From the NCBI GenBank assembly GCA_031423015.1, contig JANPER010000232.1:1-64000 (forward strand): a stretch of 64,000 bases of DNA. Direction: 5' to 3'. Shown here piece by piece: positions 27,288-34,855 of the stretch. Under the pieces are notes generated by a model, which was given only the letters and a program-made list of their open reading frames with translations, ran no database searches and was not told the origin of the DNA. Position numbers and translations under genes: made by a program. This DNA is from DATGPD01 sp031423015 (GTDB lineage: Bacteria; Planctomycetota; UBA1135; UBA2386). Position 1 is the stretch's first letter; each line of letters starts with the position of its first letter.

Positions 27288-27574
27288 TAGCTCGACTTTC
27301 CGTTCTTCTTCTTGGCTGCACGCTTACGAACGGCCGCTCGAAGCTGCGCCCAGTCCTCCTTGGTCATCGCCGTTGCCGGACCTGAGTTCAGGCCTGCAAG
27401 AAGTTTTTGTTCGAGCATCTCCTGCGCGCGAGCGCGCTGCGCATCGCGGATGAGGCCGCGGACATACTCGCTCGCGGTCGTGCAGCCGGTTCGAGCTGCT
27501 TCACCCTCGACGAAGTCTCGCTGCCCCTTGGGCAGAGAGACGTGCAAGCTTGCGATCTTGGTCTCGATGCTCAT
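27287..27574 (-). CDS. ParD-like ribbon-helix-helix antitoxin
   Basis: Starting at the ATG at 27574 (MSIETKIAS) gives 95 residues. The N-terminus reads as a ParD/CopG ribbon-helix-helix domain (ASLHVSLPKGQRDFVEGEA then SEYVRGLIRDAQ), and a Lys-rich toxin-binding tail ends the protein. It should bind its own promoter and neutralise the toxin encoded in one-base overlap downstream. Confidence 0.88.
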   Translation of the reverse strand: MSIETKIASLHVSLPKGQRDFVEGEAARTGCTTASEYVRGLIRDAQRARAQEMLEQKLLAGLNSGPATAMTKEDWAQLRAAVRKRAAKKKNGKSS

Positions 27575-27584
27575 CGCTGCAATC

Positions 27585-27806
27585 CTAGCCGGAGTGTCGA
27601 AACTTGACAATTTCCGACATGAGCCAGGATTCGCAGGAACGCAGTGCCAGCACCCAGAACACCAGCGCCAACACGACGCCCGCGGCGAGCAGCGGCCACC
27701 ACAGACCCGACGCCGCGCGCGCATCGATCCAGCCGATAGACCGCGACCAGACGCCGCCTTGGCCCGCGAACGCGCGGCCACCAACGTCGGCAGGCAAGGT
27801 CGTCAC
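27585..27806 (-). CDS. Possible small single-span membrane protein
   Basis: A 73-residue frame from a GTG at 27806 that has one strong membrane segment (about residues 37-58: WWPLLAAGVVLALVFWVLAL). It begins 11 bp after the end of the nucleotidyltransferase gene and stops 10 bp before the antitoxin gene. No family is recognised; it could also be an unexpressed frame. Confidence 0.35.
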   Translation of the reverse strand: MTTLPADVGGRAFAGQGGVWSRSIGWIDARAASGLWWPLLAAGVVLALVFWVLALRSCESWLMSEIVKFRHSG

Positions 27807-27816
27807 CAGCCCCCGC

Positions 27817-28773
27817 TCACGTGTGCTCGTCGCAGTGAATCTCATGCTCCGGCGTGAAGATCAGCCGCTGCGCGTCCTGCGTGCGGCTCACGCGCACGCC
27901 GGGGAACAACAGACACTCGCGCAGGGTGATCGGGTGCTCCACCACCGCGCCGTCCATCACCACGCAACGCTCGAGCTTGGCGCCTTGGTGCACTTCCACC
28001 CGCTCGCCAAGCCAGTTGGGCTTGCCGGTCTTGTCGAGGAGATACGTGTTCAGCGCCAGCAGGTCCTTGGCGTAGCTGACATTGAGATCGCGACGAATCA
28101 CATCCGCCGCCTCCACGCGCGCGCCACTGTCGATGAACAGCTGGATCGCGTCGGTGATCTCGTACTCGTCGCGCAGCGCGGTGCGCGGCGTGCGCCGCAC
28201 GGCGTCGAAGAACGCCGGGTCGAACAGATAGATGCCGCAGCCCTTGAGGTCGGTCTTGGGGAAGCGCGGCTTCTCGACGACGCGCAGCACGTGGCGCTGG
28301 TCGGCGCCGACCTCGACGGTGAAGTTGCGGCGCAGCGCGGCGGCATCGGGTTCACGCCGCACGGCCAGCACCGCCGCCGTCTTCTGCGCGCCGCCAAACC
28401 GATCCGCCATCGACGCCAGGTTCTCGGTCTCGAAGAAGATGTCACCCAAGAACAGGAAGAACGGGCGATCGATGTGCGGGTCGAGGCGCGACACGGCGTG
28501 CGCGATGCCGAGCGTCTCTTCTTGCTCGACGTAGCGAAAGCGCATGCCAAAGCGCGCACCGTCGCCGAGCTTCTGCACCACCTCGTGGCCGAGGTGCCCG
28601 ATCACGATCACCACGTCGCGGATGCCGAGCCCGTGCATGATCTCGATCTGGTGCACCATCAGCGGCTTGCCGAGCACCGGCAGCATCGGCTTGGGATAGT
28701 GCGTCGAGAACGGCCGCATGCGCGTGCCCTTGCCCGCGGCCAGGATCACGCCCATGAACGAAGTCGTCGCCAT
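27817..28773 (-). CDS. Sugar-phosphate nucleotidyltransferase
   Basis: Starting at the ATG at 28773 gives 318 residues. The nucleotidyltransferase signature GVILAAGKGTRMRPFSTHYPKP opens the protein, with LFLGDIFFE as the metal Asp region, VVEKPRFPKTDL, and GIYLFDPAFFDAV. The C-terminal part (about 255-318) is a short tail that looks like the start of a left-handed beta-helix. It would make an NDP-sugar from a sugar-1-phosphate (dTDP-glucose or GDP-mannose type not decided). It may supply the glycan cluster. Confidence 0.87.
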   Translation of the reverse strand: MATTSFMGVILAAGKGTRMRPFSTHYPKPMLPVLGKPLMVHQIEIMHGLGIRDVVIVIGHLGHEVVQKLGDGARFGMRFRYVEQEETLGIAHAVSRLDPHIDRPFFLFLGDIFFETENLASMADRFGGAQKTAAVLAVRREPDAAALRRNFTVEVGADQRHVLRVVEKPRFPKTDLKGCGIYLFDPAFFDAVRRTPRTALRDEYEITDAIQLFIDSGARVEAADVIRRDLNVSYAKDLLALNTYLLDKTGKPNWLGERVEVHQGAKLERCVVMDGAVVEHPITLRECLLFPGVRVSRTQDAQRLIFTPEHEIHCDEHT

Positions 28774-28819
28774 GCCGAGCGTTGTATCGGCACGCAGGTC
28801 GCCGATCACGCAACCAGTC

Positions 28820-29489
28820 TCACGGCGACCGGCCGCGCAGCCCTGCGCTCGCCACCACGCCGAAGGTCGCGCCCAGATCGGGGATCCAGTACTGGAACCA
28901 CAACGCCGTCCCGCTCGGCACGCCGGCCGGGAAGGGCAGGCGCAGCGTCAGCGCGCCGTTGCCGTTGAGCAGCAGCCCGGAGACGACGACATCGGGCGTC
29001 GGCACCAAGATGCCCGTGAATACAGAAGCATCGACGAAGTCGGTCGAGATCCAATGCCGGAGCGCCGGTGGCTTGGCTGTAGGCATACACCCGCGCGCGC
29101 ACCGAGGCGCCGTTGCCGGCGCGCGACGCGTACACCTTGCCGTCGCTCACGCCGAGCACATGCGTCGTCCAGTCGCCGGTGTTGAACGGGACATGGATCA
29201 CGTAGCGCTCGGCGCCCGTCGCCAGGTCCATGCACACCACGGGCGAGCCGTTGGGTTCACCCGACGGCGGGAAGCCGGTCTGTCGCACGACGAACACGCG
29301 CGGACCATCGATCACCGGTTGCCAAGCGATCAACGAGGTGCGGCCGGTCGACCATGCAAGCTGTGGCGTCAGCGGTCCATAGGCCGAACTGCGGCCGTTG
29401 CGTTCGGGGTTGCCGCCGGCGTTGGTCCAGTCTTGCGCCGGCAGAACGGTGAGTGTGGTGAGAAGACCGAGCGCGAGCCGAAGGTGCAT
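28820..29489 (-). pseudogene. Frameshifted PQQ-like secreted protein
   Basis: The frame from 29489 starts with a signal peptide (MHLRLALGLLTTLTVLPAQ), then beta-propeller-like text (QDWTNAGGNPERNGRSS, FVVRQTGFPPSGEP, VVCMDLATGAERYVI) as in PQQ-repeat proteins. Near 29040-29086 the sense moves to a second frame that ends as many secreted planctomycetal proteins do (LRLPFPAGVPSGTALWFQY). The protein is therefore broken by a frameshift, probably with an internal deletion, because only about two propeller strands remain. Confidence 0.7.
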
Positions 29490-29544
29490 CCGCGTCAGCC
29501 TACCACCAACGGGCGATCACACCGCGGCACGCGTCGGGTCGCCT

Positions 29545-31749
29545 CTACCGCGAGATGTTGCGGTACAGCGACACGCGCGTCGTGCGCACGCTGCCCACGG
29601 CGAGATCAGGTAGGCCGTCGGCGTTGAGATCCGCGAGGTCAGCCGTCGTCGCCAGATAGGTGCCGGGGAAGCGCGTCTGCAACGGGAAGCCGCCGCGGCC
29701 GTCGCCGAGCAGCACGTGGAAGTCAGCGCCCAGCAGCGACGCGACCAGGATGTCGGGCGCGCCGTCGCGGTTGAGGTCGCGCGTCAGCAGCGCGGTCGGG
29801 CGATCACCGACGCGGATGTCTTGCTGCGCGAAGGTGCCGGGCCGCGAACCCGCGATCAACACCGAGATGCTGTCGCTCAGGCCGTTGCTCACGACGAGGT
29901 CCGCGCGGCGATCGGCGTTGAAGTCGGTGGTGCGCAGATAGTTCGGCGCCGCCCCAACCGGCGCCTCCGCCAGCAGGGTCATGCCAGCGCGACCGTCGTT
30001 GGCGTACACGTTGACGAAGCCCGCCGCGGAGCGGCTCACGGCGACATCGAGATCGCCATCGCCATCGAAGTCAGCGAGCGCGAGGCCGATGGGTTTGCCC
30101 GCCACGGCGATCTCGGTCGGCGGCGCCGAGTACTCGAAGTCAGCGTTCACCGCGCGCAAGATCTTGACCTTGTCTTCGTTCAACGAGCTGATCACCAAGT
30201 CGAGCAGGCGGTCGCCATTCAGGTCGCCGGCAGCAACCTCGTATGCGCCCACGGCCGAGATCAAGAACCCAGTCGTCGGGATCGGTTCGAAGCGCAGGCC
30301 GGCGCTGTCAGAACGGTTCGCGTAGATCGTGACGCCACCCGCCATGGCGACGGCGAGGTCGAGCTTGCCATCGCCGTTGAAGTCGCCATCCACCAAGTTG
30401 ACCGGCGGCTGCGGCGTGTCGATGCGGAGCTGCGGCACCAGCGCGCGCGTGCGCGTGGCCGGACTGTCGTTCAGCGTCGAGATCATCACCGACGCCGCCC
30501 CGACGCCGCCGGCTGCCAGCTCGGCGATGCCGTCGCCGTCGAAGTCGCCGGTGGCCACCGCCTCGGCGATCGGCACCCCCGCGTCGTAGTTCAGCGAACC
30601 GACCGGCAACCCATTGGCGCCAAAGATCAGGCTCAGCCGATCGCCGAGGACGGCGGTGACCACGAGGTCTTTGACCGGGCCGTCGGCCGGGTTCACGTTC
30701 ACGATGAGCGGACGCAGCGGCAAGCCCGAGGTGCCGAGCTGCATCTCGTCGCCAAGGCTGCCGTTGCTGCGGCCGGGATACACCGACACGCTGGCGCGCG
30801 AGAACACGCTGACCACCAGGTCGTTGACGCCGTCGCCGGTGAGATCGCCAATCGCCGACATGCTCGGCGGCCCATCCGTGGGTAGCGTCTCGGTGCGGTA
30901 GCTGCGCACGTCCAGGCGGCGCAGGATGGTGAGCGAGGCGTCGTCCAGGTTGGACACCACGAGATCGAGAAAGCCATCGAAGCTCACGTCGCCGATGCTC
31001 ACGAACACCGGCGACAAGCCGACGACGTGCAACACGGGCGCCGCGAACTGACCGCGACCCAGCCCATAGAACACGCCGATGCGCCGGCCTGGATAGTCGC
31101 TCACGACGAGGTCCACATTGCCGTCGCCGTCGAGATCATTCGCCGCGATGCCGAGCAGCTGCGAGCCAACCGGCATGTTCAGGTTGGCCATGCGCGCAAA
31201 CCGGCCATCGCCTTGCCCGTGCAAGACGGTCACGTAGGGCTCACCCAAACTGGTGGTGAGGGCGTCCAAGATGCCGTCGCCGTTGAGGTCGGCGACTACG
31301 AGTTCTTGCGGCCCGGGCCCCACGGGCGCGTCGGCTAGCACCGTGAAGTTGCCGCGGCCATCGTTGATGAAGGTCGTCGCCAACGCCGCGGTCGCGCGCA
31401 CCACGACAAAGTCCTGGTCGCCGTCGCTGTCGACATCGCCAGCCACAGTGAATGCCGGAATGCCGGTCGCGGGGATCGACTGCGCGATGCCGAACAAGCC
31501 GTTGCCTTGCCCCAGCAACACCTGCACGAAGCCGGCGATCGAGGTCGCCACCAGGTCGGGGTTGCCGTCGCCGTTGAAATCAGCAGTCGCCGCGTCGGCA
31601 AGATCGCCGACCCCGACGGGCACCTCGCTGCGGGTCTCGAACGCGACGTTGCGCAAGATGCTGGTGCGGCCAAACGCGCCGCGGTGATCGGAACACGCGC
31701 ATAGGAGCAACGAAGCGGCGACGAAGACGACGGGACGGGGTGTTCGCAT
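29545..31749 (-). CDS. FG-GAP/VCBS-repeat lipoprotein
   Basis: The ATG at 31749 gives a lipoprotein signal with lipobox LCAC (Cys 19), so earlier in-frame starts are rejected. The 734-residue protein is an array of about 13 FG-GAP/VCBS repeats, each with a calcium-loop motif of the form DFNGDGNPDL, DLDGDGNVDL or DFDGDGDLDV. Such repeats fold into beta-propellers of the integrin alpha type and bind calcium. It should be anchored at an outer or inner membrane face and act in adhesion or ligand binding. There is no enzyme motif. Confidence 0.85.
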   Translation of the reverse strand: MRTPRPVVFVAASLLLCACSDHRGAFGRTSILRNVAFETRSEVPVGVGDLADAATADFNGDGNPDLVATSIAGFVQVLLGQGNGLFGIAQSIPATGIPAFTVAGDVDSDGDQDFVVVRATAALATTFINDGRGNFTVLADAPVGPGPQELVVADLNGDGILDALTTSLGEPYVTVLHGQGDGRFARMANLNMPVGSQLLGIAANDLDGDGNVDLVVSDYPGRRIGVFYGLGRGQFAAPVLHVVGLSPVFVSIGDVSFDGFLDLVVSNLDDASLTILRRLDVRSYRTETLPTDGPPSMSAIGDLTGDGVNDLVVSVFSRASVSVYPGRSNGSLGDEMQLGTSGLPLRPLIVNVNPADGPVKDLVVTAVLGDRLSLIFGANGLPVGSLNYDAGVPIAEAVATGDFDGDGIAELAAGGVGAASVMISTLNDSPATRTRALVPQLRIDTPQPPVNLVDGDFNGDGKLDLAVAMAGGVTIYANRSDSAGLRFEPIPTTGFLISAVGAYEVAAGDLNGDRLLDLVISSLNEDKVKILRAVNADFEYSAPPTEIAVAGKPIGLALADFDGDGDLDVAVSRSAAGFVNVYANDGRAGMTLLAEAPVGAAPNYLRTTDFNADRRADLVVSNGLSDSISVLIAGSRPGTFAQQDIRVGDRPTALLTRDLNRDGAPDILVASLLGADFHVLLGDGRGGFPLQTRFPGTYLATTADLADLNADGLPDLAVGSVRTTRVSLYRNISR

Positions 31750-31912
31750 GCTGCACATCAAGATGAGGCCAGGGTTCTCCCTCAAAGCGTAGCCGCTGGC
31801 GTGCCGCCCCACCCGGGTCAAGGCATGAGGAGTTGGCGAGGGCGCGGTGGCAACGGCACGGTCTCGTTTCGGGACCGCCCGGTGTGTCCGGAACGGCAAC
31901 AGTCCGGGGCGA

Positions 31913-32452
31913 TCAGGCGTCCGCCAAATAGCTCCGCGCCCGCTCCACGTAATGCTGCGCGCGCCAGCGATTGCCTTCCATCTCCTCGTCGGTCACCTGC
32001 CGCTTGATGCGACCAGGCACACCCAAGACCAGGGACCGCGGCGGGATCACCACGTTCTCGGGCACCAGCGCGCCGGCGCCGATGATCGAGTACGCGCCGA
32101 TCTTGCACCCCGACAGCAGCACCGCGCCCATGCCGATCAGCGCGTAGTCGCCGATCTCGACGCCGTGCAGGATGACGCCATGACCGATGGTGACGCCCCG
32201 GCCGATGCGTTGCGGCGCGTCGAGATCCACGTGCACGCAGGAGTTGTCTTGCACGTTGGTGTCGTCGCCGATCTCGATGCACGAGTCGTCGCCGCGGATG
32301 GTGACGCCGAACCAGATGTTCGCGTTGCGGCCGAGGCGCACGTCGCCCATCACCGCGGCGTTGTCGGCGATCAGCGCCGTGCCGACGCGCTTCAGCCGGC
32401 CGACCATGTCGGGGTGCACTTGGAACTGGCGGGCGTGTGGGTCGCGGTTCAT
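31913..32452 (-). CDS. Gamma-carbonic-anhydrase-like hexapeptide-repeat protein
   Basis: Starting at the ATG at 32452 (ATGA overlap with the CPBP gene) gives 179 residues. It is made of hexapeptide repeats forming a left-handed beta-helix (DNAAVMGDVRLGRNANIWFG, then IGHGVILHGVEIGDYALIGMGAV), with the His residues in HVDL, IGHGV and LHGV that bind zinc in the gamma-CA/YrdA family. It may be a carbonic anhydrase or a non-catalytic relative. Confidence 0.88.
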   Translation of the reverse strand: MNRDPHARQFQVHPDMVGRLKRVGTALIADNAAVMGDVRLGRNANIWFGVTIRGDDSCIEIGDDTNVQDNSCVHVDLDAPQRIGRGVTIGHGVILHGVEIGDYALIGMGAVLLSGCKIGAYSIIGAGALVPENVVIPPRSLVLGVPGRIKRQVTDEEMEGNRWRAQHYVERARSYLADA

Positions 32453-33150
32453 CGGTAGACGCCGTCGAAGATCTGCGGCCAAGTCATGACCAGGCTGACG
32501 GTGAGCCCATTGTGCAGCGCATGCGCGACGACCGCAGGCGCCAGACTGTCGTAGCGCTCGCGCAGCCAGCCAAACAGCAGGCCCAACAAGGCCAGTGGGA
32601 AAGCGAACACGAGGCCGTGAAACACGCCGAACAGCAGCGCCGTGAGGAGCAGCCCTGCCCGCGCACCGACCGCTTCCGCGAAGAGATCGCGCGCGTAGCC
32701 GCGAAACGCGATCTCTTCGGCGAGCGGTCCGATGACGACGACGGTCGCGACCGCGGCGACGACTTCCCAGCGTTGCAATGAGAGGCCGGCGAAGTAGGCG
32801 AGGTGTGGTTGCGGCGGGAACGGCACGTGCATGCGTTCGAGCACAGCAGTGTAGCCAAACAACACCAGCGGCACCCACACGCACAGGAACGCCAAGTAGA
32901 ACGCCGGAGCTTTGATCGCGCCGCGCGCCGGCCACAGGCGCGCGCGGCTCGGCAACAGCAGGCCGATCGCGCACAGCGCCACACAGCCCGCGCCGTGCGC
33001 CAGCACCTGCGCCTCGATCGGCGCGTCGCTGCCGGTGGCGCCGAGCCAGCGGGCCGTCGACGTCCCGAAGATCAGGTAGCCCGCGAAGGCCAGCGCGAGC
33101 CGCACGAAGGCCTGCGCGGCGGCGCGCGGGTCGGCGGCGCGTTCACTCAC
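32449..33150 (-). CDS. CPBP-family intramembrane glutamic protease
   Basis: A 233-residue protein with about six to eight hydrophobic segments. The three Abi/CPBP motifs are present: EEIAFRG (catalytic EExxxR), FGVFHG and AHALHNG. The GTG at 33150 overlaps the thiG stop by eight bases; a TTG at 33156 is the alternative. Members act on prenylated proteins or peptides, or in bacteriocin immunity; the substrate here is unknown. Confidence 0.85.
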   Translation of the reverse strand: MSERAADPRAAAQAFVRLALAFAGYLIFGTSTARWLGATGSDAPIEAQVLAHGAGCVALCAIGLLLPSRARLWPARGAIKAPAFYLAFLCVWVPLVLFGYTAVLERMHVPFPPQPHLAYFAGLSLQRWEVVAAVATVVVIGPLAEEIAFRGYARDLFAEAVGARAGLLLTALLFGVFHGLVFAFPLALLGLLFGWLRERYDSLAPAVVAHALHNGLTVSLVMTWPQIFDGVYR

Positions 33151-33931
33151 CGGCAAACTCGATCAGCCCCTGCGCAGGTGACGACGCCGACGCGTAGCGC
33201 TTCTTGGCGATGCGCCCCGCCAAGAACGCGTCGCGGCCGGCTTCGCACGCCGCCTTCATCGCACGCGCCATGCGCACCGGATCCTTCGCCAAGGCGATGC
33301 CGGTGTTGAGCAGCACGCCGTGCGCGCCCAGTTCCATCGCCACCGCCACGTCGCTGGCGGTGCCGACGCCCGCGTCGACGATGATCGGCACGCGCGCGCG
33401 CTCGATGATGATCGAGATGTTGAGCGGATTGAGGATGCCTTGGCCCGAGCCAATCGGCGCGCCGGCCGGCATCACGGCTGCCACGCCGAGGTCTTCGAGG
33501 CGCCGAGCGAGCACTGGATCGTCGCTCGTGTAGCAGAGCACGGCGAAGCCTTCCTGCACCAAGGTGCGCGCGGCCTCGAGCGTGCCGACCGGATCGGGCA
33601 ACAGGGTGTCCGGATCGCCGAGCACCTCGAGCTTCACCAGATCCCGCATGCCCGCCTCGCGTCCCAGCCGGGCGGTGCGCACCGCGTCCTCGGCGGTGAA
33701 GCACCCGGCGGTGTTGGGCAGCAGCACGTAGCGCTCGCGGTCGACGTAGTCGAGCAACGACTTGCCCTGCGGCACGCCGAGCTGCAGGCGGCGCACCGCG
33801 ACCGTCACACACTGCGTACCCGAAGCGTCGAGCGCGCGCTGCATCACGTCGAGGTCCGGATACTTGCCGGTGCCGACGAACAGGCGCGAGGCGAAGCTAT
33901 GGCCGCCGACGAGAAGGGGCGCGTCGTGCAT
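33143..33931 (-). CDS. thiG: Thiazole synthase ThiG
   Basis: Starting at the ATG at 33931 gives 262 residues, the normal ThiG length. The signatures are LFVGTGKYPD, VAVRR, LPNTAGC, VKLEVLGD, VMPAGAPIGSGQG and VDAGVGTASDVA, covering the TIM barrel with the imine-forming Lys in VKLEV. It joins deoxyxylulose phosphate, dehydroglycine and ThiS thiocarboxylate to make the thiazole of thiamine. The thiS that should precede it is decayed (34087-33990); an intact thiS lies at 48805-48590. Confidence 0.95.
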   Translation of the reverse strand: MHDAPLLVGGHSFASRLFVGTGKYPDLDVMQRALDASGTQCVTVAVRRLQLGVPQGKSLLDYVDRERYVLLPNTAGCFTAEDAVRTARLGREAGMRDLVKLEVLGDPDTLLPDPVGTLEAARTLVQEGFAVLCYTSDDPVLARRLEDLGVAAVMPAGAPIGSGQGILNPLNISIIIERARVPIIVDAGVGTASDVAVAMELGAHGVLLNTGIALAKDPVRMARAMKAACEAGRDAFLAGRIAKKRYASASSPAQGLIEFAGE

Positions 33932-33989
33932 CAGGGCCGCGAGTGTAGACCGCGGCGGGGGGCGCGCCAACGCAGCAACTCAGCGCGGC

Positions 33990-34087
33990 CGGCGAAGCTG
34001 ATCTCGAAGCGATCGCCAGCGGCCAGGCGGTCGCCGCCTGCGTTGCCTTCGCGGCGGCGCGGCCCGGTTGCGGTCGACCTCGACCCG
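33990..34087 (-). pseudogene. Decayed thiS
   Basis: Read leftward, two frames carry ThiS pieces. One gives VEVDRNR at 34087-34060, like VGVERNR of the intact thiS. The other gives AGDRFEISFAG at 34021-33990, like AGDRFEIVSFVG. The frame changes between them, a Val codon is missing, and the terminal Gly-Gly is lost, so no working ThiS can be made. It stands directly before thiG in the same direction, the usual thiSG order. Confidence 0.65.
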
Positions 34088-34266
34088 GTGGCGGGCGTGT
34101 GATAGCGCCGGCTCAGTCCATCACTCGCATCCTCGCCCACCTCGGTTTGCCGACTGAGCTGCCAACCCTCGCCCCTGCAAGGGCTCCGCCCAGGTCGGCG
34201 CTGCCCTTCGCATGACCACGCGATCCACGCACCCGCAGGCCTCCACAGTCCTCCTCCCCGACGGTG

Positions 34267-34671
34267 GAACGCCCTCGGTCTCGCCGACGTCGTGGATGCC
34301 GACGATGTCCGGGTGGCGCAGACGAGCCAGCGCCAGCGCTTCCCGGCACAGGCGCGCGAGCGCGGTCGGGTTCGCGCTGATCTCGGCCAGCAGCACCTTG
34401 AGCGCGACGCGCCGGCCGAGCGTGGTCTGCCGCGCCTCGTAGATGACGCCCATACCGCCGCGGCCCACTTCGCGCAGGATGCGGAAGTCGCCCAGCACGC
34501 GCGGCGCGGTCGCGTTCGTGGCCGCTGGATCCAGGTCGGCCGCCATCGCCGACAGCAGGTCGCTGAGGTCGGGATGCGCCGCGATCAAGTCCGCGGTGAG
34601 CCGCCGCCGCGCTCGCGAAAGCGCAGCCACGCGACGGCGGCGCGTTCGAGGCGAGAGCCGGCATCGGCCAT
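34267..34671 (-). pseudogene. Ser/Thr kinase N-lobe relic
   Basis: From a possible start at 34671 (MADAGSRLERAA) the frame shifts near 34600, after a run of GGC codons, into a second frame carrying a clear kinase N-lobe: FRILREVGRGGMGVIYEA (Gly loop), RRVALKVLL (Lys), an alpha-C Glu in CREALALARL, and HPDIVGIHDVGETEG. Homology ends there. The hinge, HRD and DFG parts are absent. It is the start of a lost planctomycetal-type kinase gene. The rest of 34672-34855 holds nothing recognised. Confidence 0.75.
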
Positions 34672-34855
34672 CGCGGCATGTTAGGGCTGGACACGGACCA
34701 GGCGGCGTCGAGTTCCAAGACGGCATGGTCGTGACGATCGACGACGACGACCCGCGCAACCCGAGCGCGCGGCGGCAGCTTCCCGGCGATCCCTTCGCGA
34801 TCGCGAGCCCCCGGGCTCAGGCAGAACGGAGAGACTGCCTACCGCGTGCACAGCT

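Noticed and set aside
27604..28968. 454-codon plus-strand frame
   Set aside because: Antisense to the nucleotidyltransferase gene; no domain content.
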